Shown here piece after piece: positions 1 through 9,141 of a stretch of 64,000 nucleotides of DNA. The stretch is from Sphingomonas sp. SORGH_AS_0950 (GTDB lineage: Bacteria; Pseudomonadota; Alphaproteobacteria; Sphingomonadales; Sphingomonadaceae), in contig NZ_JAUTAE010000001.1 in assembly GCF_030818415.1 (NCBI RefSeq), forward strand, positions 994,501 through 1,058,500, given 5' to 3'. Every line of letters starts with the position of its first letter. Within the stretch, counting starts at the first letter, position 1. The position numbers and the translations under genes were made by a program. The notes under the pieces were generated by a model. The model did no database searches. It saw nothing but the letters and a program-made list of their open reading frames with translations, and was not told where the DNA came from.

Positions 1-471
1 GGGGATGACGATGGGGCCGGTATCGCTGAACGGCACGCGGACATATTCCGCCTGCCCGCCCGCATAGCCGCCGGTCATGTGGCTATAGCCGAACAGCCCG
101 GCCATCGGATGGCCATAGATTTCGCGGGCAATGTCCTGATTGTCGGCGGGCAGCCCGTTCTCGCACCCCGAATATTGATGCTTGCCGCAATGATAGCAGG
201 CGCCACAGGCGATGGTGAACGGCACCACCACCTTCTGCCCCTTTTTCAGCGTCGAGGCGGAGCCGGTCTCGACCACCTCGCCCATGAACTCATGGCCCAA
301 TATGTCGCCCGACTTCATGGTCGGGATATAGCCGTCATAGAGGTGCAGGTCCGATCCGCAGATGGCGGTCGCCGTCACCCTGATGATCGCGTCGCGCGGG
401 TTGACGATGCCGGGGTCGTCGACATTGTCGATGCGGACGTCATGCTTGCCGTGCCAGGTCAGCGCCTTCAT
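1..471 (-). CDS. Zinc-dependent alcohol dehydrogenase, C-terminus cut off by window edge
   Basis: The first 157 residues are present. The chain reads from the ATG at 471 off the left edge. It shows the MDR alcohol dehydrogenase N-terminal GroES-like domain: catalytic zinc ligands Cys38 (ICGSD) and His60-Glu61 (GHEFMG), and the four-cysteine structural zinc loop at Cys89, 92, 95 and 103. The family oxidises alcohols or aldehydes with NAD(P) in the cytoplasm; the Rossmann domain is outside the window and the substrate cannot be told. The start overlaps the stop of the SRPBCC gene by ATGA, so the two are translationally coupled and share the promoter near 1115-1143. Confidence 0.9.
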   Translation of the reverse strand, partial: MKALTWHGKHDVRIDNVDDPGIVNPRDAIIRVTATAICGSDLHLYDGYIPTMKSGDILGHEFMGEVVETGSASTLKKGQKVVVPFTIACGACYHCGKHQYSGCENGLPADNQDIAREIYGHPMAGLFGYSHMTGGYAGGQAEYVRVPFSDTGPIVIP

Positions 472-1058
472 GCACCCTGCTCCTCGAACTGCTTGGGGTT
501 CATCGCGTTGGTCGCGACCTCGCCGGTTTCCATCAGCTGCTTGAAGCGCGCGAGGTCGCGGCGGAGCTGGATATTGGGTTCGCGCTGGAACAGCTTGGCG
601 ACCAGCTTGCCGATCACCCCGGCGGGCGGGTCATAGAGGATCGTCGCGGTCACGACGGTGCCGCGCGCGCCCGCGTCGCGGAAGGTGATGCGTCCCGAAT
701 TGGCGATATCGGCCCCCTCGGCGGAGGCCCAGGCGATCAGCCGGCCCTCCTCTTCCTCGGTCACGATCGCATCCCATTCGACGGTCGTCCCGCCGGGCGC
801 CTTGACCACCCAGTGCGAGCGCGTGGCATCGATCCTGTCGATCCGTTCGACATTCTCCATCACGCTCGCCAGATTGGGAAAGTCGCGCCACCAGGCGAAC
901 AGCTCGCCCGCCGGGCGGTTGATCGTGGTCGCGCACGCAGTCAGGCTGTCGCCGCGATCCGCGATCGCCTCATGGGTCGCGATCCAGACCGCGGCGTCCG
1001 TGTCCTTCGCCGTCGAAAGCGGCGCGTCGTCATAGGGTCTGTCGGCGCTATCCGGCAT
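468..1058 (-). CDS. SRPBCC (START-like) family protein, cyclase/dehydrase type
   Basis: A 196-residue protein. The region from about residue 35 reads like the polyketide cyclase/dehydrase branch of SRPBCC: an [14 protein letters not shown] start, then a beta-rich ligand-cavity fold with [18 protein letters not shown] and [16 protein letters not shown]. Such proteins bind small hydrophobic ligands; no catalytic residue can be named. It is the first gene of an operon with the zinc alcohol dehydrogenase (ATGA overlap). The ligand and the reaction are unknown. The family call is by pattern recognition. Confidence 0.8.
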   Translation of the reverse strand: MPDSADRPYDDAPLSTAKDTDAAVWIATHEAIADRGDSLTACATTINRPAGELFAWWRDFPNLASVMENVERIDRIDATRSHWVVKAPGGTTVEWDAIVTEEEEGRLIAWASAEGADIANSGRITFRDAGARGTVVTATILYDPPAGVIGKLVAKLFQREPNIQLRRDLARFKQLMETGEVATNAMNPKQFEEQGA

Positions 1059-1114
1059 AAGCCTCTCCTCGTTCCGAGCCCGGACAGCGTCGGGTGAGGC
1101 GGCTTGTTCCGTGA

Positions 1115-1143
1115 TTTATATCGGTTTTACAGTATCTTGATAA
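1115..1143 (-). promoter_or_regulatory. Predicted sigma-70-type promoter of the SRPBCC-ADH operon
   Basis: On the minus strand TTATCA (1138-1143) and TATAAA (1115-1120) are separated by exactly 17 bp. This puts the start near 1108, about 50 bp before the ATG at 1058. The region is AT-rich against a GC-rich background. The -35 hexamer lies inside the FNR-type box at 1137-1150. Confidence 0.6.
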
Positions 1144-1150
1144 GCATCAA
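1137..1150. promoter_or_regulatory. Perfect FNR/CRP-type box TTGAT-N4-ATCAA
   Basis: The 14 bases match the classic FNR consensus in both half-sites. The centre is about 35 bp upstream of the inferred start and overlaps the -35 hexamer. A Crp/Fnr-family gene lies only 49 bp away, but it lacks FNR cysteines, so the binding protein could be another family member elsewhere. Confidence 0.6.
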
Positions 1151-1173
1151 TCACCCATGTGGGTGATTGATGC
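1144..1173. promoter_or_regulatory. 30-bp perfect inverted repeat abutting the FNR-type box
   Basis: Two 14-base arms (GCATCAATCACCCA and its complement) flank a 2-bp centre at 1158-1159. A 2-bp loop is too tight for a terminator and there is no T-run on either strand, so an operator is more likely. Its left half shares ATCAA with the FNR-type box. It could bind the adjacent regulator. Confidence 0.6.
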
Positions 1174-1198
1174 GTTTCCGCGACCGATGGTGGGCGGC

Positions 1199-1918
1199 TC
1201 AGTCGGCCATGACCCGGATCTGTGCCCGCCCGACCTTGCGCGCCAGCTGACGGGGATCGGGGATGGTCATCGACCGCGACGACCAGATCAGGTCGCCCGC
1301 GCGCCGGGCCGCCTGGAGCATCCGGTTGACGTGCACCGCGGTCAGCCCCAGCGCATCGGCCAGGGTTTCCTGCGTGATCGGCAGCTCGAAGCTGCGGCCA
1401 TGGCTCAGGTCGCTCAGCGCCAGCCGTTCGTGCAGCTCCAGCATCAGGTCGCCGATCCGCTCCATCGCGTTCATCCGCCCCAGCCGCGCGATCTGCGCCA
1501 GCAGATACGCCTCGTCGAGCGCATGTCCCACCGCATAGGCCTGGTCCAGCGCGGGCGAGACGCCCCAGTCGGGCGGCACGCAGCTCGTCACCTCGGTCAG
1601 CGAGATGACCGTGGTCGGCGCGACCGCACGGGCGTGATGATAGAGGCCGACCACATCGCCCGGCAGGACGAAGTTGAGGAACTGCCGCCGCCCGTCGAGC
1701 AGGATGCGCACCCGCGCGGCCCAGCCGGACAGGATCAGGTGCGGCGTCACGATGTCGCGCCCCTCGACCAGCAATTCGCGGCGCGGCCGGAAGACGGTCG
1801 AACGGCCCATCGCCTCCATCAGCGCGGCGACGGCGGCCTGGTCGAGCGTCGCCAGCCGCGACAGACGCTGGAGCGCGGGCGGCGAACTGCCGAGCGGTCG
1901 GCTGAGACTCAGGCTCAT
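1199..1918 (-). CDS. Crp/Fnr family transcriptional regulator
   Basis: A 239-residue protein: an N-terminal cyclic-nucleotide-like beta-barrel (about 20-130, with FVLPGDVVG), a dimerisation helix, and a C-terminal winged helix (about 183-208, ETLADALGLTAVHVNRMLQ). The recognition helix keeps the FNR Arg but has Val and Asn where FNR has Glu and Ser. Only one cysteine is present, so an FNR-type Fe-S cluster is ruled out and the signal is unknown. The ATG at 1918 is preferred over 1933 because GGGGA sits 8 bases upstream of it, while 1933 has no ribosome-binding site. It lies beside the promoter of the SRPBCC-ADH operon and could control it. Confidence 0.88.
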   Translation of the reverse strand: MSLSLSRPLGSSPPALQRLSRLATLDQAAVAALMEAMGRSTVFRPRRELLVEGRDIVTPHLILSGWAARVRILLDGRRQFLNFVLPGDVVGLYHHARAVAPTTVISLTEVTSCVPPDWGVSPALDQAYAVGHALDEAYLLAQIARLGRMNAMERIGDLMLELHERLALSDLSHGRSFELPITQETLADALGLTAVHVNRMLQAARRAGDLIWSSRSMTIPDPRQLARKVGRAQIRVMAD

Positions 1919-1933
1919 GGGATATTTCCCCAT

Positions 1934-2460
1934 GGCGAACGGGCCGAGGCGGGCATCCGGTCTCGCGATGCGTCGTCGCCCGGCACCCCATATCGATCAT
2001 AGGAACGGCAGATCTTCATCGCAGGCTATCCTCTTCGGGCCGCCGACCATCGGCCATGCGGCGAGGGCGATGACGCGAACCACGTCACCGGGGAAAAGAT
2101 CGTGTCGGATCCAACGCGGCGATCGCACCGACCATGTCATCCGTCGTCGGTGCGCCCTCCCGAACTTGCACACCGTGTCGGATGCCGCAGCGGCGATTTC
2201 CGTTCACATTGTGTACGAACAACAATCCGCCGGGCTCCATAATTCAAATCAATATCCAGATTATTTCGTGCGTTAGCGCGAAAAACAGGGCGAGCCGAGC
2301 TTGCATGCCGCCCATTTGGCATGGTGTTGGCGCGGGATCGGCGCAGGGCGGCGCGGCGGTCGCGACCGCACGGCCGGGACGGCGCGATTTGGGTCATGGC
2401 ACATTCCCTTTCGGCGCGACGGCCCTATGGTGCGCGCCTTTTCCTCAAGAGGTTCCATCG
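1934..2460. other. Non-coding interval between divergent genes
   Basis: About 530 bp with no convincing gene; the frames here are GC-driven and lack family resemblance. An AT-rich island at 2236-2272 probably holds promoter elements. A weak inverted repeat ATTGT/ACAAT is at 2208-2226. I cannot assign firm -10/-35 hexamers. AAGAGG just before 2461 is the ribosome-binding site of the aminotransferase. Confidence 0.5.
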
Positions 2461-3651
2461 ATGCGTTTCGCCCAACTGACCCGCCAGCCCGACGATCCCT
2501 TGTTGCGGATCATCGGCCAGCACGCCGCCGATCCCCGCAGCGACAAGATCGACCTGGGCGTCGGCGTCTTCCGCGACGAGGCGGGGCGGACTCCGGTGAT
2601 GACCGCGGTCAAGGCGGCGGAGGCGCGGCTGCTGTCCGAACAGTCGACCAAATCCTATCTGGGGCCGGAGGGCGATGTCGGCTTCGTCCGGGCGCTGGGC
2701 GAGCTGGTGCTGGGTCAGGTCGTGCCCGCCGACCGCCGGGTCGGGTTGCAGACGCCGGGCGGCACCGGGGCGCTGCGCCTCGCCGCCGAGCTGCTGGCGC
2801 GCGCGGGCGTGCCGCGCATCTGGATCGGCAGCCCGAGCTGGGCCAACCATGCCCCGCTGTTCAAGCAGGCGGGGGTCGAGCCCGCCCTGATCCCCTGCTA
2901 CGACCTGACCAGCCAGCATTTCGACCTGGACGGCTTCCTCGCCGGTCTGGGCGGGGCGGCGCAGGGCGATGCGGTGCTGCTGCACGGCTGTTGCCACAAT
3001 CCGATCGGGATCGATCCCGATGGGCAGGGCTGGGCCGCGATCGCGCAGCATGTCGCCGACCACGCGCTGCTGCCGGTGGTCGATCTCGCCTATCAGGGGC
3101 TGGGCGACGGGTTCGATGTCGACGCGGCGGGCGCGCGCACGATCCTGTCGGCGGTGCCGGAAGCGTTGCTCGCCTATTCCTGCGACAAGAATTTCGGGCT
3201 GTATCGCGAGCGGACCGGCGCGCTGTTCGCGCTGTCGCCCGATGCCGATACGGGTGCGGTCGTGCTGTCCAACCTGCTGGCGCTGGCGCGCGCCAACTGG
3301 TCGATGCCGCCCGATCACGGTGCGGCGATCGTCCGCATCATCCTGGAGGACGCCGCCCTGACCCGCGAATGGCGCGACGAGCTGGAGACGATGCGCCAGC
3401 GGCTGGCCAGCCTGCGCGCCGCCCTGGCGGCGGGCGGGCGGATCGGCGCGATCGATCTGGCGGCGGTCGCCCATGGCAAGGGCATGTTCGCCACCCTGCC
3501 CCTCTCCCCCAGCCAGGTCGCCTGGCTGCGCGAGCGGCACGGCATCTACATGGCCGGATCGGGGCGGATCAACATCGCCGGGTTCAGCACCGCCGCGATC
3601 GCACGCTTCCACGACGCGCTGCGCGACATGGTCGCGAACGGGGTGGTTTGA
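2461..3651 (+). CDS. Class I aromatic/aspartate-type aminotransferase
   Basis: A 396-residue fold-type I PLP enzyme of the AspC/TyrB branch. The N-terminus has the branch signature IDLGVGVFRDEAGRTPV. Asn180-Pro-Ile-Gly and Asp208/Tyr211 would contact PLP. The Schiff-base lysine is Lys243 in SCDKNFGLYRER. It would exchange amino groups between an aromatic or acidic amino acid and 2-oxoglutarate. The ATG at 2461 is chosen because AAGAGG lies 8 bases upstream and it gives the usual length; a longer in-frame extension to 2134 has no such support. A REP-like hairpin and a terminator follow. Confidence 0.92.
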   Translation: MRFAQLTRQPDDPLLRIIGQHAADPRSDKIDLGVGVFRDEAGRTPVMTAVKAAEARLLSEQSTKSYLGPEGDVGFVRALGELVLGQVVPADRRVGLQTPGGTGALRLAAELLARAGVPRIWIGSPSWANHAPLFKQAGVEPALIPCYDLTSQHFDLDGFLAGLGGAAQGDAVLLHGCCHNPIGIDPDGQGWAAIAQHVADHALLPVVDLAYQGLGDGFDVDAAGARTILSAVPEALLAYSCDKNFGLYRERTGALFALSPDADTGAVVLSNLLALARANWSMPPDHGAAIVRIILEDAALTREWRDELETMRQRLASLRAALAAGGRIGAIDLAAVAHGKGMFATLPLSPSQVAWLRERHGIYMAGSGRINIAGFSTAAIARFHDALRDMVANGVV

Positions 3652-3693
3652 TCCAGCGGCTCCCGCCGTTCGCTTGGGGCGGCGGGAGGCCCT

Positions 3694-3780
3694 TGGCCTT
3701 CGACTTCGCCCAGGCTGAACGGGGTGTTGTAGCAGGTCCCATCCCCAACCTCCGTTCAGCCTGAGCGAAGTCGAAGGCCA
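3694..3780. repeat. REP-like intergenic palindrome, copy 1
   Basis: A 29-base arm (3694-3722) and its near-complement (3752-3780, one mismatch) flank a 29-base loop. The arm core is CTTCGACTTCGC with CAGGCTGAACGG. The same arms recur at 17973-18061 with an unrelated loop. It lies between convergent genes (aminotransferase and xylA). Confidence 0.85.
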
Positions 3781-3795
3781 CGCCACCCGGCCAGC

Positions 3796-3835
3796 AAAAA
3801 GGGGCGCACCCGAACCACCGGATGCGCCCCTTTTT
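3796..3835. terminator. Bidirectional intrinsic terminator
   Basis: The arms AAAAAGGGGCGCA and TGCGCCCCTTTTT, with further inner pairing, form a strong hairpin with an A-run on one side and a T-run on the other. It can end both the aminotransferase transcript (plus) and the GH43-xylB-xylA operon (minus). Confidence 0.88.
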
Positions 3836-3867
3836 CAGGAAGCGGGCCGGATCACCCGGCCCGTCGC

Positions 3868-5190
3868 TTACTTGCCCGAATGGACGAAGCGGTTGACGAT
3901 ATTCTCGATCCGCTCCTGACGGCCCGAACGGGGCTTGGGATCGATCGCCTTCTGCTCGGCGAGATCGGCGATCCCGGCCAGGTCGAGGCTGCCGACCTGC
4001 TGGCCGAACTCGCCGGTCCAGCCCGCATAGCGCTCGGCCTTGATCGCATCCAGGCGGCCGTCCTCGATCAGCGCGGCGGCGTTGAGCAGGCCCTTGGCCA
4101 CCACGTCGATGCCGCCGACATGGCCATGGAACAGGTCGACCGCGTCCATCGACTGGCGGCGCACCTTGGCGTCGAAGTTGAAGCCGCCGGTGGTGAAGCC
4201 GCCCGCCCGGATGATCTCGATCATCGCCAGCGTCAGCTCCTCGACCGAGTTGGGGAATTGGTCGGTATCCCAGCCATTCTGGTGGTCGCCGCGATTGGCG
4301 TCGATCGAACCGAAGATGCCCAGCGCGCCCGCCGTCGCGATCTCATGCTCGAAGGTATGGCCCGCCAGCGTGGCGTGGTTCGCCTCGATATTGACCTTCA
4401 CTTGGTTTTCCAGGCCATAGGCCTTCAAGAAGCCGTACACGGTCGCGGTGTCGAAGTCGTACTGGTGCTTGGTCGGCTCGTGCGGCTTCGGCTCGATCAG
4501 GATGGTGCCGTTGAAGCCGATCTTGTGCTTGTGCTCGACCACCAGGCTCAGGAATCGGCCCAGATTGTCCAGCTCGCGCTTCATGTCGGTGTTGTGCAGC
4601 GTTTCATAGCCTTCGCGACCGCCCCACAGCACATAGTTGGCGCCGCCCAGCCGGTGCGTGGCCTCCAGCGCGTCGCGGACCTGCATCGCGCCGAACGCAT
4701 AGACTTCCGGATCGGGATTGGTCGCGCCACCGGCGGCGAAGCGCGGATGGCTGAACAGATTGGCGGTGCCCCAGAGGAGCTTGCGGCCCGACGAGGCCTG
4801 GAGCTGTTCGAGATGATCCACCGCCTCGGCGAAATAGCGGCGATGCTCGGCGACGCCCTGCGCATCGGCCATCACGTCGACATCGTGGAAACAGTAATAG
4901 GGCACGTCCAGCTTCGAGAAGAAGTCGAACGCCACTTCGCGCTTCTGCGCGGCCGCCGCGCTGTCGTTCGCGCCCGCATGCCAGGGGCGGTTGAAGGTGC
5001 CGCCGCCGAACACGTCCGAACCCGGCCAGCAGAAGGTGTGCCAGAAGCAGGCGGCGAAGCGCAGATGCTCCTCCATCGTCTTGCCCAGCACGACGCGGTT
5101 CTTGTCGTAGAAGCGATAGGCCAGCTCATTGTCGCTGTCCGGGCCTTCGTAACGGATCGTGGGGATGTCGGCGAAGAAATCGGTAGCCAT
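3868..5190 (-). CDS. xylA: Xylose isomerase
   Basis: A 440-residue cytoplasmic metal enzyme converting D-xylose to D-xylulose, full length for the longer (class II) isomerases. Visible signatures are [24 protein letters not shown], the metal-binding [11 protein letters not shown] and [16 protein letters not shown], and SIDANRGD near the end of the barrel. It is the last gene of the GH43-xylB-xylA operon. Its ATG follows the xylB TAA with no gap (TAAATG), and GAGGAG inside the xylB end is the ribosome-binding site. A strong terminator follows. Confidence 0.98.
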   Translation of the reverse strand: MATDFFADIPTIRYEGPDSDNELAYRFYDKNRVVLGKTMEEHLRFAACFWHTFCWPGSDVFGGGTFNRPWHAGANDSAAAAQKREVAFDFFSKLDVPYYCFHDVDVMADAQGVAEHRRYFAEAVDHLEQLQASSGRKLLWGTANLFSHPRFAAGGATNPDPEVYAFGAMQVRDALEATHRLGGANYVLWGGREGYETLHNTDMKRELDNLGRFLSLVVEHKHKIGFNGTILIEPKPHEPTKHQYDFDTATVYGFLKAYGLENQVKVNIEANHATLAGHTFEHEIATAGALGIFGSIDANRGDHQNGWDTDQFPNSVEELTLAMIEIIRAGGFTTGGFNFDAKVRRQSMDAVDLFHGHVGGIDVVAKGLLNAAALIEDGRLDAIKAERYAGWTGEFGQQVGSLDLAGIADLAEQKAIDPKPRSGRQERIENIVNRFVHSGK

Positions 5191-6639
5191 TTAGAAGCTC
5201 CTCGGGGTGATACGGGAATAGCTGTCGCGGAAACGCGCGATCTTGGGGGCGAAACGCTCGGCGAGCGCCGCGTCGGGCGCGATGCTGTGGCTGACGGGCG
5301 GGGGCGCGCAGACCTCCTCCGGCGAGCCGCCATCGACCGCCAGCTGGGCGAGCCGCGCCGCGCCCAGCGCCGGACCGACCTCGCCGCCCTTCAGATAGAC
5401 GAGCTCGACGTTCAGCGCAGCGGCCAGCGTCTGGCCCCAATAGGACGAGCGCGCGCCGCCGCCGATGACGGAAAGCTGCGTCAGTTCGGTCCCGGCGTCG
5501 CACAGCACCGACAGGCCGTCGGCCAGCGCAAAGGCCACGCCCTCCAGCACCGCCTGCGCCAGCCGCTCCGGCGTGGTGTCGTGGTCGAGGCCCAGGAACG
5601 CGCCGCGCACCTCGGCATCGTTATGCGGCGTCCGCTCGCCCGACAGATAGGGCAGGAAGATTTCCGGGCCGCTCGCCGGGCCGACGCTTTCGGCGCGGGC
5701 GAACAGCTCGGCCGCCCCCGCCGCGCCGGTCAGCCGCGCGACCCAGTCAATACAGGCCGCCGCCGACAGGTGCACCGACATCTGGTGCCAGAGGTCCGGC
5801 AGACAATGGCAAAAGGCATGGACGGCACCGGCCGGATTGGGGCGGAAGTCCTTCGTCGCGGCGAAGATCACCCCTGACGTGCCCAGCGACAGCAGCGCAT
5901 CGCCGTCCTTGACCACGCCGACGCCGACCGCTCCGGCGGCATTGTCGCCACCGCCGCCCGCGACCGGCACCCGGTCCAGCCCCCAGGCCTCCGCCACCTC
6001 GGCGCGCAGGCGGCCGGTCTGCGCCGTCCCCTCGACCGCCTGCGGCATCTGCTCGCGGGTCAGCCCGGTCGCGGCAAGGATGTCGTCGCTCCATTCGCGC
6101 GCGGCAACGTCCAGCCACAGCGTGCCCGCCGCATCCGACACGTCGGACGCCTTCTCGCCGGTCATCCGCAGCCGGACATAATCCTTGGGCAGCAGGACGG
6201 TCCGGATCTTCGCGAACGTTTCCGGCTCGTGATGCGCGACCCAGAGCAGCTTGGGCGCGGTGAAGCCCGGCATCGCCAGATTGCCCGCGACCCGGTGGAG
6301 TTCGGGCGCCTTCGCCTCCAGCTCCGCGCATTCGGCATGGCTGCGCCCGTCATTCCACAGGATGCCCGGACGCAGGACCTGATCGTCTGCGCCCAGCAAC
6401 GTCGCGCCGTGCATCTGCCCGGCCAGACCGATGCCGCGCACCGATCGGCGCACCGCCGGGTCGATCGCGCGGACCGCCGCCGTCGTCGCCTGCCACCAGG
6501 CCTCCGGGTCCTGTTCGGACCAGAGCGGGTGAGGCCGCTGCACGGTCAGCGCGGCGGTCCCCTGCCCCACCACCGCGCCATGTTCGTCCAGCACGACGGC
6601 CTTCACGCCCGACGTACCGATATCGATGCCCAGAAACAT
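5191..6639 (-). CDS. xylB: Xylulokinase (FGGY family)
   Basis: A 482-residue kinase phosphorylating D-xylulose to xylulose-5-phosphate for the pentose phosphate pathway. The N-terminal ATPase lobe starts LGIDIGTSGVKAVV; the catalytic Asp region is ILWNDGRSHAEC; the C-terminal lobe has the FGGY-type stretch IGGGARSSYWGQ. AAGGA, 7 bases before the ATG, overlaps the stop of the GH43 gene, so the operon is tight. It ends directly against xylA. Confidence 0.97.
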   Translation of the reverse strand: MFLGIDIGTSGVKAVVLDEHGAVVGQGTAALTVQRPHPLWSEQDPEAWWQATTAAVRAIDPAVRRSVRGIGLAGQMHGATLLGADDQVLRPGILWNDGRSHAECAELEAKAPELHRVAGNLAMPGFTAPKLLWVAHHEPETFAKIRTVLLPKDYVRLRMTGEKASDVSDAAGTLWLDVAAREWSDDILAATGLTREQMPQAVEGTAQTGRLRAEVAEAWGLDRVPVAGGGGDNAAGAVGVGVVKDGDALLSLGTSGVIFAATKDFRPNPAGAVHAFCHCLPDLWHQMSVHLSAAACIDWVARLTGAAGAAELFARAESVGPASGPEIFLPYLSGERTPHNDAEVRGAFLGLDHDTTPERLAQAVLEGVAFALADGLSVLCDAGTELTQLSVIGGGARSSYWGQTLAAALNVELVYLKGGEVGPALGAARLAQLAVDGGSPEEVCAPPPVSHSIAPDAALAERFAPKIARFRDSYSRITPRSF

Positions 6640-6649
6640 GGCCCGGTCC

Positions 6650-7789
6650 TTACTTCACGAACGGATCGATGGTCGGGATCGTGCCGTCCGGGTTGAACCT
6701 CAACTCGGTCATCTTGACGTTGCGCAGGTGGTTCTTCCCCGACAGCTGGGTGTCGGCGTAGAACAGCCACCACTTGCCCTTCCACTCGACGATCGAATGA
6801 TGGGTGGTCCAGCCCTGCACCGGGCTCAGGATATGGCCCTTATAGGTGAAGGGGCCATAGGGGCTGGTCCCGATCGCATAGTTCAGGAAATGCGTGTCGC
6901 CGGTCGAATAGGTGTAATAATATTTGCCGTCGCGCTTGAATACCCAGGACGCCTCGAAGAAGCGGCGGTCATGGTCGCCGCCCAGCACCGGCTTGCCCTG
7001 TTCGTCGAGGATGACGACGTCGCGCGGGGTCTCCGCAAAGGTCTTCATGTCGGGGTTCAGCTTGGCGATCTTGCCCGAGATGGCGGGCTGGTCGTCCTGC
7101 TTCAGGTCGGTGTCGCTGCCGTTCGGATCGTACTTGCCGTCCTTCCAGCGCTGGAGCTGCCCGCCCCAGATGCCGCCGAAATACATGTACGCCGTGCCGT
7201 TCGTATCCTGGAAGACGGCGGGGTCCATCGAGAAGCTGCCGGGGATCGCCTCGGGCTCGGCCTTGAAGGGGCCCATCGGGTTCTTCGAGGTGGCGACGCC
7301 GATGCGGAACGCGCCCAGGCCGTTCTTGTCCTTGGTCTTATCGCGCGCCGGGAAATAGAGATAATAGGTGCCGTCCTTATAGGCGGCATCGGGCGCCCAC
7401 ATCTGCTGCGAGGCCCAGGGCACGTCCTTCACGTCGAGCGCGACGGGGCCGACGGTGACGGGGCCGCCCGGCTCGTCCATGCGCAGCACGCGATAGTCGC
7501 GCATCGCGTACTGGTTGCCGAGATCGTCGTCCTTGGTCTCGGTGGGGATGTCGTGGCTGGGATAGATATACATCTTGCCGTCGCCCCAGACATGGGCGGA
7601 CGGATCGGCGGTGAAGATGTCGCGGACCAGCGGCTGTGACAGATAATGGCGACCGTCGGGGGCGGTCGGGTTGGTGTCGTTGGACGTCGCGGCGGTTTCC
7701 TGCGCCGTGTTCCCGGCGTCGGTCGACGTTCCGCAGGCCGTCGTGCAAAGACCCAGCACGGCCACGCTGGCCAGCATCAAGCGCTTCAT
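6650..7789 (-). CDS. GH43 glycosidase (beta-xylosidase/arabinosidase type), predicted lipoprotein
   Basis: A 379-residue five-bladed propeller enzyme. The GH43 triad is visible: the Asp base in TADPSAHVWG, the pKa-modulating Asp in SFSMDPAVFQ and the Glu acid in FFEASWVFKRDG. The N-terminus MKRLMLASVAVLGLCTTAC looks like a lipoprotein signal, though the lipobox is imperfect, so it may face the periplasm. First gene of the operon with xylB and xylA, so its product probably feeds directly into xylose catabolism. GGGAGAGG is the ribosome-binding site. A CG-centred palindrome lies upstream at 7834-7847. The exact linkage specificity cannot be read from the sequence. Confidence 0.9.
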   Translation of the reverse strand: MKRLMLASVAVLGLCTTACGTSTDAGNTAQETAATSNDTNPTAPDGRHYLSQPLVRDIFTADPSAHVWGDGKMYIYPSHDIPTETKDDDLGNQYAMRDYRVLRMDEPGGPVTVGPVALDVKDVPWASQQMWAPDAAYKDGTYYLYFPARDKTKDKNGLGAFRIGVATSKNPMGPFKAEPEAIPGSFSMDPAVFQDTNGTAYMYFGGIWGGQLQRWKDGKYDPNGSDTDLKQDDQPAISGKIAKLNPDMKTFAETPRDVVILDEQGKPVLGGDHDRRFFEASWVFKRDGKYYYTYSTGDTHFLNYAIGTSPYGPFTYKGHILSPVQGWTTHHSIVEWKGKWWLFYADTQLSGKNHLRNVKMTELRFNPDGTIPTIDPFVK

Positions 7790-7833
7790 CGCTTACCTCT
7801 CCCTTTCGCTCCATCTTCGGAGCTTTCGAGTAA

Positions 7834-7847
7834 CGATAGCGCTATCA
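7834..7847. promoter_or_regulatory. Candidate LacI-family operator 1 (GH43-xylB-xylA)
   Basis: CGATAGCGCTATCA contains a perfect 12-bp palindrome centred on CG, the usual style of LacI-family sites. On the minus strand it falls within a possible promoter (TTGCAT, 18 bp, TATCGT) of the GH43 gene. Nearly the same site lies at 22794-22807. Confidence 0.6.
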
Positions 7848-7982
7848 AGCGGAAGGATGCAAGGTCGGTTCATCGTTTTCCGGTGGCGACCCGACGTGGC
7901 CGCCGGCTCCGCTCGGGCGGTCTGGCATTCGGGACCAGGCAACCCGCTCCACCCCGCTTGACAACACCCCGCCCCGCATAGT

Positions 7983-7996
7983 TGGTAACGATACCC
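7983..7996. promoter_or_regulatory. Candidate LacI-family operator 2 (esterase-GH operon)
   Basis: TGGTAACGATACCC is a CG-centred quasi-palindrome (GGTA/TACC arms). It lies about 20 bp after TTGACA (7958-7963), a good -35 hexamer for the plus-strand operon; no convincing -10 is seen. A repressor here would sit near the transcription start. It shares GTAACGATA with the operator region at 7830. Confidence 0.5.
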
Positions 7997-8061
7997 GATA
8001 CGACGAATGAACAGACCGACACGCCCATGTCGGCGCAATCTCCAGGACAGAGGATGACCGC

Positions 8062-9141
8062 ATGGCCCTTCGCCTTTCGCAGCCGCGCTGGCTGATCGCC
8101 GCCGGACTGGCGTTGCTTCCGCTCCACGCCGCGCCCGCCCAGATGGCCACCCAGGCCCCCGCCGTGGTGCCGGGCGCGAAGCCCGTGACGATCGAGCGGA
8201 TCAAGGTCCATTCGCCCGCGATCGAAGGCAATCTGGAGGGCAACAGCCCCGACCGCGACGTCATCGTGGTGCTGCCGCCCGACTATGCCAGGGACAAGGC
8301 GCGCCGCTATCCGGTGGTGTATGCGCTGCACGGCTATTCGATCGGCGCGGACCAGTGGACGAAGGAGATCCATGTCCCCTCCTCGATCGAGGGCGCGTTC
8401 GCGCGCGGCGTGCCGCCGATGATCCTGGTCTTTCCCGACAGCCGGACGATGCACAACGGGTCGATGTACTCCTCGTCGCAGACGGTGGGCGACTTCGAGC
8501 GTTTCGTCAGCCACGACCTGATCGCCGCGATCGACGCGCGCTATCGCACCATCGCCCGCCGCGAAGCCCGTGGCCTGGTCGGTCATTCGATGGGCGGATA
8601 CGGCACGTCGCGGATCGGGATGAAGCATGCCGACATGTACGGCGCCATCTATATGATGAGCCCCTGCTGCCTGTCGCCGCGCATGATGGCGCGGCCCGAG
8701 GGGACCGACGAGAAGCTGCTGACCGGCCTGGCCTCTCCGAAGGAATCGGAAAAGCTGAATTGGGGTCAGCGCGCGATGCTCGCCGCCTCGGCCGCCTGGT
8801 CGCCCGATCCCAAGAACCCGCCGCTCTATCTCGACCTGCCGGTCAAGGACGGCAAGGTGCGCGACGACGTGATGGCCAAGTGGCTCGCCAACACGCCGCT
8901 GGCCTTTGTCGACCAATATATCACGCCGTTGCGCAGCTACCGCGCGATCGCGCTGGACGTGGGCTCTGAGGACGGGTTGAAGGCGGATGCGCAGGCGCTG
9001 CACGACACGCTCGACCGCTATGGCATCGCGCATCGGTTCGAGATTTACGAGGGCGATCACGTCAACCGGATCGGCGTTCGTTTCCAGGACAAGGTGCTGC
9101 CCTTTTTCGGAGAAATGTTGACGGCCAAGGGCGGCCGGTGA
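8062..9141 (+). CDS. Secreted alpha/beta-hydrolase esterase (esterase D/feruloyl-acetyl esterase type)
   Basis: A 359-residue protein with a signal peptide (LIAAGLALLPLHAAPAQ). The putative-esterase fold is marked by VVYALHGYSIGADQW, the nucleophile elbow Ser176 in GHSMGGYG and a late His in YEGDHVNR. In this setting it likely removes acyl groups (acetyl or feruloyl) from hemicellulose; the acyl group is inference. AGAGG 8 bases upstream supports the ATG. First of six plus-strand genes; its TGA overlaps the next ATG by one base. Confidence 0.85.
   Translation: MALRLSQPRWLIAAGLALLPLHAAPAQMATQAPAVVPGAKPVTIERIKVHSPAIEGNLEGNSPDRDVIVVLPPDYARDKARRYPVVYALHGYSIGADQWTKEIHVPSSIEGAFARGVPPMILVFPDSRTMHNGSMYSSSQTVGDFERFVSHDLIAAIDARYRTIARREARGLVGHSMGGYGTSRIGMKHADMYGAIYMMSPCCLSPRMMARPEGTDEKLLTGLASPKESEKLNWGQRAMLAASAAWSPDPKNPPLYLDLPVKDGKVRDDVMAKWLANTPLAFVDQYITPLRSYRAIALDVGSEDGLKADAQALHDTLDRYGIAHRFEIYEGDHVNRIGVRFQDKVLPFFGEMLTAKGGR

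Noticed and set aside
1144..1173. Reading the 30-bp palindrome as a terminator of the Crp/Fnr gene
   Set aside because: The loop would be only 2 bases and there is no T-run; an operator fits better.
2137..2397. Small minus-strand frame in the 1934-2460 gap
   Set aside because: Arg-rich, no clear Shine-Dalgarno and no recognisable motif; more likely chance.
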